Shown: positions 55,901 to 64,000, numbered from the stretch's first letter. The stretch: 64,000 bases of DNA from Aplectana chamaeleonis (GCA_029168955.1 JAPDOI010001495.1:109078-173077); one strand, 5' to 3'. Program-made: numbers and translations. Notes: generated by a model not told the origin, from the sequence alone.

Positions 55901-58900
55901 AAATTTCAAAGAAGGCCGTGAAGGTTTTTGTTTTTGAACTTTGCGTAGACTATTGGAAAGAAGAGGTCAAGATCGCATTACATTCGTATTTCAGGTTGAT
56001 TGGGCGAAAGGATCGGGTATGAAGGATAACGAGTATGCGCAGTATTGGGATGGAGAGCGGGGTATTTCGTTGATCCCTTGGGGTCAGCTGCCCCTGAATC
56101 TAGAACGATTTTGCGAGGGCTCATATCTGGATGTGGAGTCATTGCCGGCCGATAAGAGAGGTGAGTCTTGTGAGGAATCGGTTGCGACAGTGATCCTATT
56201 TGAATTTACATGTCTCTCATTCCAGAAAAGTATACTGACACAGGGGCAGTGTTGACGGCGTCACAAGCTGCTACCGCGGCTTCAACGAAAACGGATGTCA
56301 CCTCATCGCCAGCTACACCAAACACATCGATTCATGCATCGCCCATCAAGTCACTGGTGCCAGCATCTCCGGCTATGATAGCCCCACTTCCAATGCCGCA
56401 CTCTGTACCACCACCGTCTCCGTTCCCTCCACCTCCTTTCATGGGTGAGTTTTCCATATGGAAAAGGTGACTGGGCTAAGAATTCGTAGCGTGTGTGGGG
56501 AAGCATCAATTCGTAGCGCCATTCACCCAGTCTTTAGGAAAGGCGTGATTGTCCAACTGCATATGGGCATACCTCATGGTTCATTGATTATGTGATGAAA
56601 TATGTCTCTGAGGCTTATCTACGCTGCTAAAAACGCCTTTCCATGAGGGCAGTTTGGGGTTGTCTTTAAAGCACCGATGATTCTAACAAGGGATTTACTT
56701 TCAGTCAGCCTGGCCAATATAGATGAAATATACTTTTCTAGGACGAGTTTTGGCGTAGAATCCAAGTATGCTCTTCGCAGCTGCCTAAAACCACTCCGAA
56801 AACAGGTTATACAAGTTTTTTTTCAAAGTCTGGTGGCAAGGTCGTGAAAATGGGTACAAAAAAAAGAGGTACACGTCATGAATATTTTAGGGTGTTTTCA
56901 AGAGCAAAGATCTGCATTTCGCCCAAATTTGTGTGTGTGTGCGGGTGATCTAGGGTGCTGAATTCAAATCTGGGATCCGTTTGTCGAAACTCTGAGGTTT
57001 ACAGTAGGTTGCGGTATATGCCAAACTTCTTTGAAGCGAAAAATACCGAAGAGGCGAAAATTCGTAAACCGATTAATGAACATCAGAATCGTATTCGGCA
57101 CACCGATTGACAGCACGCAAATTTTTAGTCAAGTCTGAGACTTTAAACAAGTTGAGCTACATCTGTCGCAGAAATCCGGAAGCCTGGGAAGTCGCGTTTC
57201 GCCCTCAAAAATTTCCCTCACTGCGAAGCTTTGAACGAATCAAATCGAAAACATTGACTGCTTGGCCTTATTCTTTATCCGTCACTGAAGTTCCACAAAA
57301 ACGCGGAACAGAAACAAACAGTCGTCAAGGCTAGGCTTAATATTTTGAGAGCTCTCGGAGGAACATCATGGGGAAGCAGCCGAGAGACTATTGAGAACCT
57401 ACAGAGCAATACTTCAGCCGGCTCTGGAATATGCGGCACCAGTGTGGCAGCACCTGGTGTCGGACAGCTCCTGGAATAAACTGCAGCGTTTAGAGAATGC
57501 TGCGCTTAGAATTGCTACCGGTTGTGCAAGGAGCTCCCCAATAGAACATCTTCACGCGGAGGCCTGCATATTGCCAGTCAAGGAGCATTGTGAACTCCAG
57601 ACTCAGCAGATGTATATTAATCCTCTGATACAGCCGAATCATTCGACAAAGAGAATTATGAAGCCCATTAGAGAGAGGTCGATTAGGACGCCGTTCGCAG
57701 ACGCTCCTCGTAAAGTTGATGTACAGAGATGGGCCGACTCCAACATGGAAAGGCTCCGTCTTCTGCGTGAGGAGCACACCCAGTTTGTTCGAGGATATCT
57801 AGCAAAGGCGGCTGTGAACCCTATCTTGGGAACAGTGCCGCCTCGGGATTGCCAGTCCGAGTCTCAACTCGGCAGACGAGCCAGATGTGCTCTTGCCTCG
57901 CTGCGCTGTGGTCACTCTATACTACTCATGTCTTACGTCAACAAGATCGACAGCAGCCGACCAGACGCATGCCCGGACTGTGGTGCTCCCGGGCACGACA
58001 AGGCGCACTTGTTCGTGTGCCCGAAAAGACCCTCCTCCTTAACCATAGTGGACCTTTTGACGAATCCTGTTAAGGCCGTCCAGTTCCTCAACCTATGACA
58101 ACAAACCATTTTGAGGCTGCAGAAGAAGAAGAAAACATTGGAAAATTGGCAAGTAAACCCCAGGTTCGTGATCGGCGCCCACAAATAACCCACCTAGGAA
58201 GGTTTTAAGTCAAGTCCGGAAGAATTTTTTAAACGCTCTCAGAGCCCTCTAATGATTCAAATAAACACTTAAAAGAAAATCCGTACTAGTCCGAATTGCT
58301 ATCACTTTATGCGAAGCTCGAAAAACGTGCTGCACCCCAACTTTGCTCAGGGAGATTGTTTCGGGCCCTGAACACGACTATGAGGTTCGTTTCCGTTTTT
58401 TGGGAAGACTACTGCTCATTTTGGAAGGCACAACAGGTACGAAAATCTGGCGAGAAGCGCCTCTTTTCTTCAGAGTGGATTTAGGCGGGTGGGAAGAGCA
58501 TATTCGGATTCTACCTCAAAAACGATTAAAAAAAAAGTAAATTTCATCCGAAATGACCAAGCCGACTAGTAGTTTCCTTGTAAGTAATTTTCTCACGCGG
58601 TCACCACGAAGCTGCCCGGGGTTCGTGCGATGGTCAAGAAACCCCTCCCTCATCGAGTTACAATTGCCACGGATCGCACTTATGGTTTGCTTGCGTTTGT
58701 TTTGCGTTGGCGCAAGCTCGGTGCCCATATGTTATGTCATACGTGCCCCGAGTTTGCGTCAACGCTCAATAAGGAACGCAAAGTATCAGTGCGATCCGTA
58801 GCGACCGTATATTCTGCGCCGTGATTCCGAAGTTTTCATACGCGTCTAAGGGTGATTCACGTGCGTTGTTGAATCTTCGCTTACTTAATTTCATGCTTCG

Positions 58901-61900
58901 AACGGTGAACACGAAGCTTTGTCCGTTTGTAGTCACTGTTTATGCGGTGATCAAAAACCCAAACCCACCCTGTTCACTTTTTACGCCGATTCCTCGATAT
59001 TTCCAAACTCTCGCTTTCTTATTACGGTGATTCATGGTTCCCTAAGCGCCACCCATATTCAAGCAATGATTTTGAGGGTGGACCATTTCTAGGTGCAATT
59101 GGTGCATTTTGCAGCCATTTTTGAATCCACCCACTCCGAATGGCGTTTCGCGCCGTGATCCCAAACCGAAGGGTCGTGTGATCGAAATGATGTTTACGCG
59201 ATAGTTGCAAGCTCCGACCATCTCTGCTGCTCTGAACCCGACCATCTCCGACCTGAGAGACGAGTCCCGCTCTTTTGAATTGTGTTTAACGCAGTGATGT
59301 CGATGTCCAACCCACATTTGAAGGCGATGTTCTGAAATATGCAAATTCTCGCTCACTTATGTGTGCGATTTATTGCTTCTGGAGAAGACCCGACTACTTC
59401 AGTAGGTGTTTCATGTGGTGAACGCTAAGCTCCTCCCAGTTCGAACCATGTTCTGCGCTGTGATCTCGGAGTCCCTCTAATTTATAACGGCGATTCACAG
59501 GAGTTTACGGTCTTTTCGCAAGGAAGTGCGAATTGCTGGTGGTTTAGCACCGCACGTTTCAAGTTATGTTCCTCACAGCCATTCCAAAGTCCTACCTACT
59601 TTATAAGGGCTTTTTTGGGAACTTAGGGAACTTCGCCCTTTTGAAATGATGTTCTAAGCTGTGACCACGAAGCTTCGCCCATTTATAAGGGTGTTTTTTG
59701 GTGTTACCTTTGCTCCACCCATTGCCATCTCAAAGCCTTGCCTCCCTGCAATGGTATGATCGAGCACTGGTCGAGAAATCGCCGCGTCGAACACTCGTAG
59801 CACGCGTGCAAGGGTGGAGGTAATGATACTATCACTACCTCCTCGCTTGCGTGCGTGCCACATGTGTTCGACGCGGCGCTCTCTCGACCAGTGATCGACG
59901 ATAATTTGATCGCTGATCCACACATTCCTTGATCTCGAGTGCGCCCCTTTTGATCCCCATGCACTTCCATAGACGTAACGCTGCGCACTCCTGCCTAACT
60001 CTATTCCCTTGTAGCATTTTCATATACCATCGGTATGTTCAGGAATGCCTCCAGTACCACATGGAGCTGGTCCGTTCATGGGACCTCCACCACAAATGGT
60101 CCCTCCACCTGGTTTCCCAATGCGACTTCCAATGCCTCCCACCATGCCGCCTGGGATGCCACCGGGTATGCCGCCTGGGATGCCGCCTGGAATGCACGGA
60201 CCGGTAAGAAGTGATTACCATCCAGATTTGTCTATACTGAATAAGGTGCTATCTTCAGATGTTTGGTATGCCGCCTGGACCTCCTGGTGGACTGGTAATG
60301 CCTCCACCTACATCAGTACCACCCCCAACTGCACCATCCATGCCGCCGCGAATGCCACCAACGCCGACGTCGATGCAGCCTCCTATTCCTGGAGTTTCTG
60401 GAATGCCGCCAAGTGGCCCTCCACCAATGCGACCAGGACCGCCCCCAATGCCGCCTGGACGGCCTGGTCCGCCTGTTCCTCCAGGTCCCCCTGGACCTCC
60501 TGGCCCTCCTGGTACGCCTGGTGGACCGGGCCTTCCATCGCCTAACTTCACTTCTCCACCTAGAGGAGGCGGATTCGGTGGAGGTGGCTTTAGAGGTAAA
60601 AACTATAAAAAAATCTGTGTTAGTTTCTGTTTGACGAAGTTTTCAGTAATAGCCTAATTTAGGTGGACGCGGTGGCTTCGAAGGACGTGGGGGCTTTGAA
60701 GGACGTGGCGGCTTCGGAGGCCGCGGTGGTGGAGGATTCCGTGGTGGAGATCGACAGCAGTTCGGCAATAGAGAAAACGTCAATATAGCCCTATCAAGAG
60801 GCAGCGAAGATGCGCCGGATAGGGATGGAAGACGGCCATGGAATGACAGGGGAGATCGAGGAGGCTCGCGAGCCCCTTGGAGTGGAGGTAGAGATAGAAG
60901 GGACAGCGATATGGACAGAGACAGGCGGCGATCGGATGACAGAGGCGATAGACGAAGTAGATGGGGAGATTCGTCTGATAGAGGTGGAAAGCGCTGGGAA
61001 GGACGGGACAGACATCGGAACGAAAGGGATGATAGAGGAGACCGTGATCGGCGAGATCGAGGGGATCGTGATCGTGGGGATCGCGATCGTGATAGGGATC
61101 GAGACCGTGGAAGGGATCGCGACAGAGATGAAGATCGTGGAAAGGACCGAGACAGGCATGAAGATCGTGGAAGGGATCGAGACAGGGACGAAGATCGTGG
61201 AAGGGATAGAGACAGGGACGAAGAGCGTGGAAGGGATCGAGACAGAGATGATGATCGAAGAAAGGACCGCGATAGGTCAGACAGGGAGGATCGTGGCCGC
61301 CGTGATAGGGAAGACCGAGACCGACGTCGAACGAAGGATAGGGAAGTGGGTTGCATGCAGGCTTTGTTGATCTAGAAGAGAAGTTTAGCCAAGTTTGCAT
61401 TTCAGTCGCCCCGATACGAAGAACCTCCACAGTCGCAGACTCAGTCACTTGCGGCCGAGAAGGTTCAGAGTGAGTTTTTTCTCTATTTTTAGACAGACTG
61501 TTCTAACTTGAAATCTTAGTACGTTTGTACGTACGTAGAACTTCATTTCGAAGTGAAAGTTGCAGGTATTGGTCAAAAAGATTCTGTTGCTTAAGACTAC
61601 AAAAAAAAACCGGAAATTTCTAATAAGCGCCATAAGTGAGAGTTAAAGCGCTCGAATAAAGCTATTTCATCCGATTCGTCGTCCAAAACTTCTGCCCGAG
61701 CTGCGTAGTGGGTCACCTAGAGGTGCTGAACACGATTATAAGGCTCGTTTTCCAACTTTGGAAGTGTAAGGGTAGCGTTCTCAATAATATACAAGGGAAG
61801 TATTCAAAGCCTATATCGGATTTGCGGAAACTAATTGTATTGCTAGTATCTCTTGGGCATTTATAGTAAAACTGCGCAGTACCTCGTCCCGAGTCGCTTG

Positions 61901-64000
61901 TTCCGAGATGTTATAAGCTCAAAATGGTCGTTTTTTGAGCTTCTTGTTTTTGACCTTCCAAAACGCTCAGCAAACCGAAAATCTGGAAACGGACTTCATA
62001 ATCGTGTTCAGCGTCCAGAACAACCTCTGTGTGCAAGGTGTGAGTGAAGGCTTATTTTCCAAACGTTGTGCAGACTGATAGCGTTCTCGACTTGCACGGA
62101 TTTTCGGGTGAGCATTTACTCGTGAAACAATTAGGGGTTGTGGAAGCGCTTCAAAAAAATTTTTGCAGATTTGACTTAACATTATCCCGGGGGGGGCTCG
62201 GCGAATCTGAGGTTTATTTGTCGATTTTCCAGAGTTTTCGGCTTAATGCGCTCAAACCATTCCAGCGGGGGGAAATGTCCGTAACCTTCAGCAAACCTAA
62301 GAATTCCGACAAACAGACCCCAGATTCGTTTTCAGCGCCCTAGATCATCCCTATACACAAGTTTTGAGCAAAACCCGAATTTTTTTTTCAGAATAGTGAC
62401 AATACATTTCGTTTCCGCAGATCCGACCTACGCTTTGTATACCTCCCTTGTTAGATCAGACTCGTTCCGCTCGCAGGGTTTTTTTTCGGTGCTGAACATG
62501 AGGGAGAGGCTTATTATCCTCATTTTTGAAGGATTGCAAAAAGTATACGATGTTTGGCCAGTCCCCGATTTTGTTGTAACTTTTGTCCATTAAATGTTTC
62601 CTAGGCGCTGAAAAATAACATAAGATTTGGTTTCGGTTTTTCTAGAAGAAAACGGTTGGCCACGGCAACTGACTGTTATTACACCGACCGTAACATGCTG
62701 CAATACTCTCAAATAAAAATTTGCATTAGTTTCTTCCTGATCTCAACAGAACACTGAGCAAGTTCCGTCCAAATCCGGAACATCAAACTAAATATCGCAT
62801 ATCTGCCATAACCCACTGCATTTCTTGAAAAAAAAAAACGAAAAACCGCTTTCATGGTTTTTAGAAAATTTCGGAAAGGTTGTGCTCTTCTGCACTATTT
62901 CCCCCCAAAAGTGCAATAGATTACGGCAGATATGCAATATGTGCTTTGACGTTTCTGAATTGGCTAGAGTTTGTTCATAGCGCTCTGTTGTGATCATGAC
63001 AAAACCAATATAAGTTCTTATTTGGGAGTATTGCAGTAGGTTACGGTCGATGTAATGACATTCAGCCGCCGTTGCCAACCGTTTTGTCCCAGAAAAGCCG
63101 AAAACATATCCTATTTTCTCGTTTAGCGCCTCGAGAATATCTCATGGCAAAGTTCAGTGAAACGGAGACTGACCAAATGCCGCATGCTCTCCGGAGTCTT
63201 CTGAAAGTTGATAAACCGAGGCCCGTATTCCTCTTCAGCATTGTGAGAATCCTTCTTGGAGAAACTTGAGTTAAGTCGAAGATGGAACCAACTATTGTAT
63301 GCCCAGCGAAACCCTCCGAAAAATTGGAAAACTACCCTCATATTGGTGTTCAGCCCCTTCAAGTAACCCCCTAGGCAGTTTGTGAGAAATTTTTGGCGAA
63401 GTTTGAAAAGTGGAATAGTGCTTTCGTGATGTGCTAGTCATAGGTGGCGTTCAGAGTTCAATCGCGACGCGACGCCATAATTTCAAATTTATTACAGCTG
63501 CAAGCACATGTGATATGACATTAAAAAAGTCGACAAACTGAACACATATAATTAGCATCGATCAAGTGACGTCACGTCGGATTTGACGCGCAAATGATAA
63601 GCGCGTCACGCAAGGGTAAGCTCGTTGCTGGTTTTCTTCAGGGTTTCTACATTACCACGTCCAAATCTCACAATGAAAACAATAAAATGAGCATCTTTAG
63701 GACCACTTGCTCTCAAGCGAACACGAAAGATCTGTTACAAATTTTAGTTAAAAATTGCTGTTACTTGTTTACGAGAAATTGCGTACGTACGCAATTGTGA
63801 GTAATCGCCCAGCGTTCACACCTGTATTCCTACGGGACGCGATTTTCACGTCGCCCTGACATGTACCATCGCGTCGCCCTGCGAACGTTCTGAACGCCGC
63901 CAGGAATTTTTCTAGTTTCTGTCGGAACAGAGTTTTATGAACTTCATTAATTATCACTTTAGATGGATCGGAAGAAGCCATGGTGACATCCACAACGGAT
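35109..64000 (+). CDS. SCAF4/SCAF8: SCAF4/SCAF8-type protein: CID, RS, RRM and Pro/RGG/RD-rich tail; 25 exons, runs off the right edge
   Basis: Exons: 35109-35144, 38206-38334, 38396-38554, 43822-43921, 44571-44749, 44800-44968, 46090-46193, 46744-46803, 47997-48112, 49554-49638, 49736-49873, 49974-50141, 50218-50322, 53614-53775, 53833-53912, 53971-54053, 54117-54168, 55774-55923, 55995-56160, 56226-56444, 60043-60203, 60259-60595, 60663-61345, 61406-61469 and 63963-edge. All GT-AG; phases agree at every join, giving about 1247 codons. Human SCAF8 is of similar length and domain order. SCAF4/8 bind the phosphorylated RNA polymerase II CTD and suppress premature termination and polyadenylation (established). 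The start codon at 35109 (MDTEAVKAFNAE) is chosen because it matches the family N-terminus. The introns hold LINEs, an RTE fragment, a mariner palindrome and several fold-backs. Confidence 0.88.
35380..35815. repeat. MITE family A copy with a nested family B copy
   Basis: Flanks GGGGCCACATGGCCACACCC at about 35385 and GGCCAAGTGCTCCCCTCTGC plus GATAGCACC ending near 35815 are family A-like. The B element (ACATTGCTCACC...GGTGAGCAATGT, 35459-35727) lies inside. Located in intron 1 of the SCAF-like gene. Confidence 0.5.
36156..36507. repeat. Dispersed CGACCCCC / AAAATTTT fold-back repeat (SCAF intron 1)
   Basis: Starts CAGGGTCAAGCGGAGCGTTG and ends CCCCGCTTGACCCTGG. Variant ends (TCAAGCGG instead of TGAGCAGG) match the copy starting near 20463, suggesting two subfamilies. 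Confidence 0.5.
36508..38205 (+). other. Rest of SCAF-like intron 1
   Basis: AT-rich with a G10 run (37301-37312). No gene; the short frames here lack splice or motif support. Confidence 0.4.
38555..39977 (+). other. SCAF-like intron 3, left part
   Basis: Contains a repeat of the 'GCGCCCAAAACTACCCCC' family (39180-39480) also found inverted at 45600-45860. No exon recognised. Confidence 0.4.
39978..39985. repeat. Target-site duplication of LINE copy 1
   Basis: CGAGGTTC at 39978-39985 recurs at 43441-43448 directly next to the element's 5' end. The match can be extended to 10 bp with one mismatch. Confidence 0.8.
40025..41845 (-). pseudogene. Reverse transcriptase half of LINE copy 1
   Basis: 606 codons after the TGA. 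Fingers/palm: MRNSKAIGPDGICPAVLKKL, WKTANVIPLPKPGKS, GYRPISLLSPLAKVAEKL, HQHGFRKLHSTTTALLE. Motif A: VALDLTKAFDSV. Motif B: AAGVPQGGVLSPALFNLYLE. Motif C: AYADGMTIM, where the second catalytic Asp of YADD is replaced by Gly (GGT at 41086-41084). Thumb/connection: YKAILQPALEYAAPVWQHL, QNAALRIATGC. C-terminal knuckle: CPDCGGPGHNTLHLFSCP. Loss of a metal-binding Asp should abolish polymerase activity (established for RTs). Confidence 0.9.
41846..43431 (-). pseudogene. 2A-like / PHD finger / APE endonuclease half of LINE copy 1
   Basis: Open from upstream of the element through to the TGA at 41848-41846; the only upstream Met in this frame lies in flanking DNA. Order: hydrophobic leader (WLASTLLRILLQ), 2A-like GVERNPGP (43285-43262), PHD finger (CATCGKDVTW, CFGCQRWVHLFC, CVLC: C4HC3), then the endonuclease with LSIVHINLNGLR, MVQETKLS, GDFNAH, SPDISLVSS and LSSDHIPIF. 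All catalytic motifs are present. A basic linker (VHQKERHISDAIRKAMKAA) leads to the RT. 2A peptides cause ribosomal skipping between the last Gly and Pro (established), so the leader would be released from the PHD-EN-RT protein. Confidence 0.88.
43306..43431 (-). CDS. Short upstream frame of LINE copy 1 (41 codons)
   Basis: Begins MSYVRAVAVWRK at 43431 and stops with TAA at 43308-43306, the same length as in copy 2. Heptamer G GGT TTT at 43351-43345, 6-nt spacer, hairpin GGGAGAG (43338-43332) with CTCTCCT (43314-43308). Arms identical in both copies while the 17-nt loop differs. The main frame lies at -1. Confidence 0.5.
   Translation of the reverse strand: MSYVRAVAVWRKQHQLRANRHQPLHEEGFSYGRDAGWPQLS
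43985..44385. repeat. Fold-back element in SCAF intron 4
   Basis: Left-arm text ATACTGTAGGTCG...GGCAAAGTTGTAATTTT (44016-44055) recurs inverted at the right (AAAATATACAACTTTGCC...CTACAGTATAT). A 32-bp direct duplication (AAGAAAAATATACAACTTTG...) sits at 44275-44338. Confidence 0.5.
44571..50322 (+). CDS. SCAF-like gene, exons 5-13: linker with low-complexity PPMPPP and Leu/Gly/Gln-rich parts
   Basis: Exon 5: TDIERVERLVKGEDCDMSRY plus a basic stretch (KEKDRERKKHR). Exon 6: repeated MPPPSH units. Exons 7-9: SERKLLDMMLDANFDF and LLSSQFDYSDEEDD, two versions of the short acidic 'LLD.FDF' motif found in SCAF proteins. Exons 10-13: MHAERIVALNQ, then Leu/Gly/Pro-rich text (LPQGLSLPQGVP, LPALQGLAGVPTLNLAHL). 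Exon 6 could alternatively start at 44812 without changing frame. Order and spacing match the linker between CID and RS region in animal SCAF proteins. Confidence 0.82.
44988..46057. repeat. Large fold-back element (SCAF intron 6), family D
   Basis: The left end reads CTTACTAAAAAGGGAACTAC then CAGCCCGGCCATTCCGGATG. The right end is the inverse: CATTTTATCCGGAATGGCCAGGCTGAG then GTAGTTTTCTTGTAAG. Arms exceed 100 bp and continue inward (AGAATCCGATTGTGATCTTC versus GATCATATTCGGATTC). It ends 32 bp before exon 7. A second member is at 56687-58583. Confidence 0.65.
48557..49504. repeat. Palindromic mariner-like MITE, long member (SCAF intron 9)
   Basis: About 950 bp, almost fully palindromic. TTAGGTTTAAGAGAAAGTTG follows TA at the left and approximate inverse text lies at the right. 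Landmarks CGTTGGTCCTTCGGCCAAGTG, GGGCCAAAGCCTGCTCAT and TTTGCGGAAATTTCAGGCGG or their variants all have inverted partners. Longer than the 605-bp relative at 14524-15128 by an extra central palindrome. Confidence 0.65.
50510..50713 (-). CDS. Stray 3'-terminal exon, Gly/Ala-rich with QSAYFGV repeats (SSQ-like?)
   Basis: On the minus strand TTATTCAG is followed by a 204-nt open segment ending in TAA: AQSAYFGVGGGGGG, then GQSTYFGVGGGG, then VQSAYFAPK and stop. The three repeats of QS(A/T)YF and the Gly-rich spacers resemble nematode sperm-specific Gly-rich proteins of the SSQ type (from memory, uncertain). It lies antisense in intron 13 of the SCAF-like gene and directly downstream, same strand, of an RTE fragment. 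No further exon was identified; it may be a captured or pseudogenised exon. Confidence 0.45.
   Translation of the reverse strand, partial: DGQLGVGCAAAGSAQSAYFGVGGGGGGGGGGVPAPKAPAAAAGQSTYFGVGGGGATAGVQSAYFAPK
50738..51340 (-). pseudogene. RTE-clade retrotransposon, 3' fragment
   Basis: Reading the minus strand: EYGSETWAAPKTQMERLDC, RRLLGYFWPRVCHNEDLY, MEGRLRLLGHILRRTPDRLV, WKRLPGRRRKFWTDVVKEDL and WNSDSRMECVQIVAEDREKW, ending TRTAHLGENAE and a stop. The 'GH..R.P...L' and 'GRRR..W' blocks are the RTE C-terminal region, very like strongylid RTE copies. The element is 5' truncated (no palm or endonuclease). The tail after the stop (GACTAAGT-like) is short. Confidence 0.82.
51404..52121. mobile_element. 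Palindromic mariner derivative (two 3' ends head to head)
   Basis: Ends TTAGGTTGATACAAAAGTTT (left) and AAACTTTTGCATCAACCCAA (right), flanked by TA on both sides, the mariner target duplication. Both arms encode the C-terminal part of a mariner transposase in opposite orientations (LFRWMQLLLDGKHFSNDDEV / AALPGWKRFTNNDEVKMAL; GIHDLPN.W.RI.ECDGN). The short loop (about 51740-51785) carries HDIARPHV, close to the HDNARPH catalytic-region block. The arms are diverged from each other (point differences, for example LPNWWQRI versus LPNRWRRI). 718 bp, no complete transposase. Confidence 0.82.
52122..53613 (+). other. SCAF-like intron 13, right part
   Basis: Repeat fragments with 'GTGAACACTGCCTTTA'-like text. 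A possible G+A-rich fragment lies at 53210-53300. No exon recognised. Confidence 0.35.
53614..56444 (+). CDS. SCAF-like gene, exons 14-20: PPPPP/Gly segment, RS-type basic segment and RRM
   Basis: Exon 14: EILQQLASGGGN and a run of six prolines. Exons 15-16: KRERKRSRSRDKGDHKKRRS and SRERKSDKVDRERRKLGLP, the basic segment that precedes the RRM in this family. Exon 17 opens the RRM with KTLWFGRLPPNCSDDDIR (RNP2-like). Exon 18 joins exactly to give DDDIR-SAIASAGDVSRINLI and the RNP1-like ACAYVALTSRRAAYDVL. Exon 19: VDWAKGSGMKDNEYAQYWD, ISLIPWGQL and LERFCEGSYLD, the conserved post-RRM extension. Exon 20: Ser/Thr/Pro-rich. Intron 17 (54169-55773) uses donor GTTAGT. Confidence 0.87.
56687..58583. 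repeat. Large fold-back element, family D, interrupted by LINE copy 3 (SCAF intron 20)
   Basis: Left CAAGGGATTTACTTTCAGTC then AGCCTGGCC; right GACCAAGCCGACTAGTAGTTTCC then TTGTAAG. Inner landmarks TAGAATCCAAGTATGCTCTT and AAGAGCATATTCGGATTCTA are inverted partners. LINE copy 3 (57257-58130) was inserted into it, so the fold-back is older. Confidence 0.6.
57257..58130 (+). mobile_element. Non-LTR retrotransposon, copy 3 (5' truncated)
   Basis: Perfect 10-bp TSD GAAAACATTG (57247-57256 and 58131-58140). Starts within the RT C-terminal region (FHKNAEQKQTVVKARLNIL), shows a frameshift near 57389, then is open to 58098: YRAILQPALEYAAPVWQHL, ALRIATGCARSSPIEHLHAE, CPDCGAPGHDKAHLFVCP, then (GAA)n. 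Very similar to copy 2, and in the same orientation as the host gene. It is too short to encode endonuclease or RT activity. Confidence 0.88.
58668..58800. repeat. Small palindromic element
   Basis: CGGATCGCACTTATGG and GTTTGCGTTGGCGCAAGCTC-type text are inverted at the right (GAGTTTGCGTCAACGCTC, CAGTGCGATCCG). About 130 bp. Confidence 0.55.
59757..59903. repeat. Small palindromic element
   Basis: ATGATCGAGCACTGGTCGAG ... GCCGCGTCGAACAC at the left is inverted at the right as GTGTTCGACGCGGC ... CTCGACCAGTGATCGA. The centre GGAGGTAATGATACTATCACTACCTCC is itself palindromic. Confidence 0.65.
60043..64000 (+). CDS. SCAF-like gene, exons 21-25: Met/Pro/Gly-rich, RGG and Arg/Asp repeat tail (incomplete)
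   Basis: Exon 21: repeated MPPG units. Exon 22: Pro/Gly-rich text with PPGPPGPPG, then GGGFGGGGFRG. Exon 23 (683 nt): GRGGFEGRGGFEGRGG (RGG type), then roughly 110 residues dominated by Arg, Asp and Glu (RDRDRDRDRG, DEDRGRDRDR), an RD/RE mixed-charge low-complexity region typical of splicing and polyadenylation factors. Exon 24: SPRYEEPPQSQTQSLAAEKV. Exon 25 begins at 63963 (CTTTAG, then GSEEAMVTSTTD) and is cut by the window end. The antisense strand of exons 22-23 also stays open; that is a shadow. Confidence 0.82.
61470..63962 (+). other. SCAF-like intron 24
   Basis: Contains repeats of the 'GTGCTGAACACGATTATAAGGC' family (61720-62350) and AT-rich sequence. An acceptor CTTTAG at 63957-63962 leads into exon 25. 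No other gene recognised. Confidence 0.45.
63443..63902. repeat. Fold-back element in intron 24
   Basis: GTGGCGTTCAGAGTTC at 63444 and its inverse GAACGTTCTGAACGCCGCC ending near 63902. GCGACGCGA-type text is near both ends. About 460 bp. Confidence 0.55.

Larger units (their letters stand above)
58584..60042 (+). other. SCAF-like intron 20, right part with small palindromes
   Basis: Loosely repeated ~100-bp text (CCGAAG, TTTATAAGGG, CGGTGATTCA) from about 58810 to 59700. No exon recognised. Two palindromes are listed separately. Confidence 0.4.

Noticed and set aside
55941..56255. 104-codon frame near 56 kb
   Set aside because: Overlaps SCAF exons 19-20 but reads through introns. The exon structure with GT-AG sites gives the conserved protein.
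60255..60551. Collagen-like GGPGGPGG frame on the minus strand
   Set aside because: Antisense of the proline/glycine-rich exon 22. No signal peptide, and the plus-strand exon is well supported.
60643..61448. Ser/Arg- and His/Leu-rich frames on the minus strand opposite the Arg/Asp exon
   Set aside because: Shadow of the GA-rich SCAF-like exon 23, which is supported by splice sites and phase on the plus strand.

Overview
This is a eukaryotic window, almost certainly from a nematode and most likely a rhabditid/strongylid (hookworm-like) one. The evidence is small exons with worm-type splice sites (TTTTCAG/TTTAG acceptors, GTAAGT/GTGAGT donors), acceptor-like sites placed just upstream of two start codons (spliced-leader style), three conserved genes that can be reassembled exon by exon, and worm-type RTE, CR1-like and mariner remnants. 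There are no rRNA or tRNA genes and no CRISPR arrays. Long open frames elsewhere are repeats or transposon relics.

Host genes. (1) 4154-4880, minus strand: three exons of a UBE2W/UBC-16 ubiquitin-conjugating enzyme; its last exon was not found. (2) 7799-11594, minus strand: complete six-exon Mediator subunit MED7 (242 codons), with one GC-AG intron. (3) 35109 to beyond the right edge, plus strand: a SCAF4/SCAF8-type RNA polymerase II CTD-binding and RNA-binding protein. I reassembled 25 exons (about 1247 codons) with consistent phase at every junction: CID, linker, RS segment, RRM, proline/methionine-rich segment, RGG and an Arg/Asp-rich tail. The gene covers about 29 kb because its introns are packed with transposons.

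Mobile elements. Four copies of one non-LTR retrotransposon family are present: 39986-43440 (minus, full length), 24813-28132 (plus, full length at both ends), 57257-58130 (plus, 5' truncated) and 21216-21583 (plus, 5' end joined to 3' end). All have 8-10 bp target-site duplications and (GAA)n tails. The element encodes a 2A-like peptide, a PHD finger, an APE-type endonuclease, a reverse transcriptase and a C-terminal Cys/His knuckle. The main frame has no AUG upstream of the 2A motif. An upstream 41-codon frame overlaps it with a conserved G GGU UUU heptamer, a 6-nt spacer and a conserved hairpin, so -1 frameshifting is a concrete hypothesis. Also present are a CR1-like fragment (17 kb), an RTE fragment (51 kb), a head-to-head palindromic mariner (51.4-52.1 kb) and many fold-back/MITE-like elements of at least seven families.

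Satellite. At 33028-34243 about 29 tandem 42-bp units each carry a palindrome centred on the CRE/bZIP site TGACGTCA. The array begins after three tandem MITE-plus-satellite units and ends less than 900 bp upstream of the SCAF-like start codon.

Layout: 0-4 kb repeats; 4.1-4.9 kb ubc-16; 6.1-6.8 kb MITE; 7.8-11.6 kb MED7; 11.6-24.8 kb repeats and retrotransposon relics; 24.8-28.1 kb LINE; 28.1-32.2 kb repeats; 32.2-34.2 kb MITE/satellite; 35.1-64 kb SCAF-like gene with transposon-filled introns. All genes were called by reading; no alignment or structure prediction was run.
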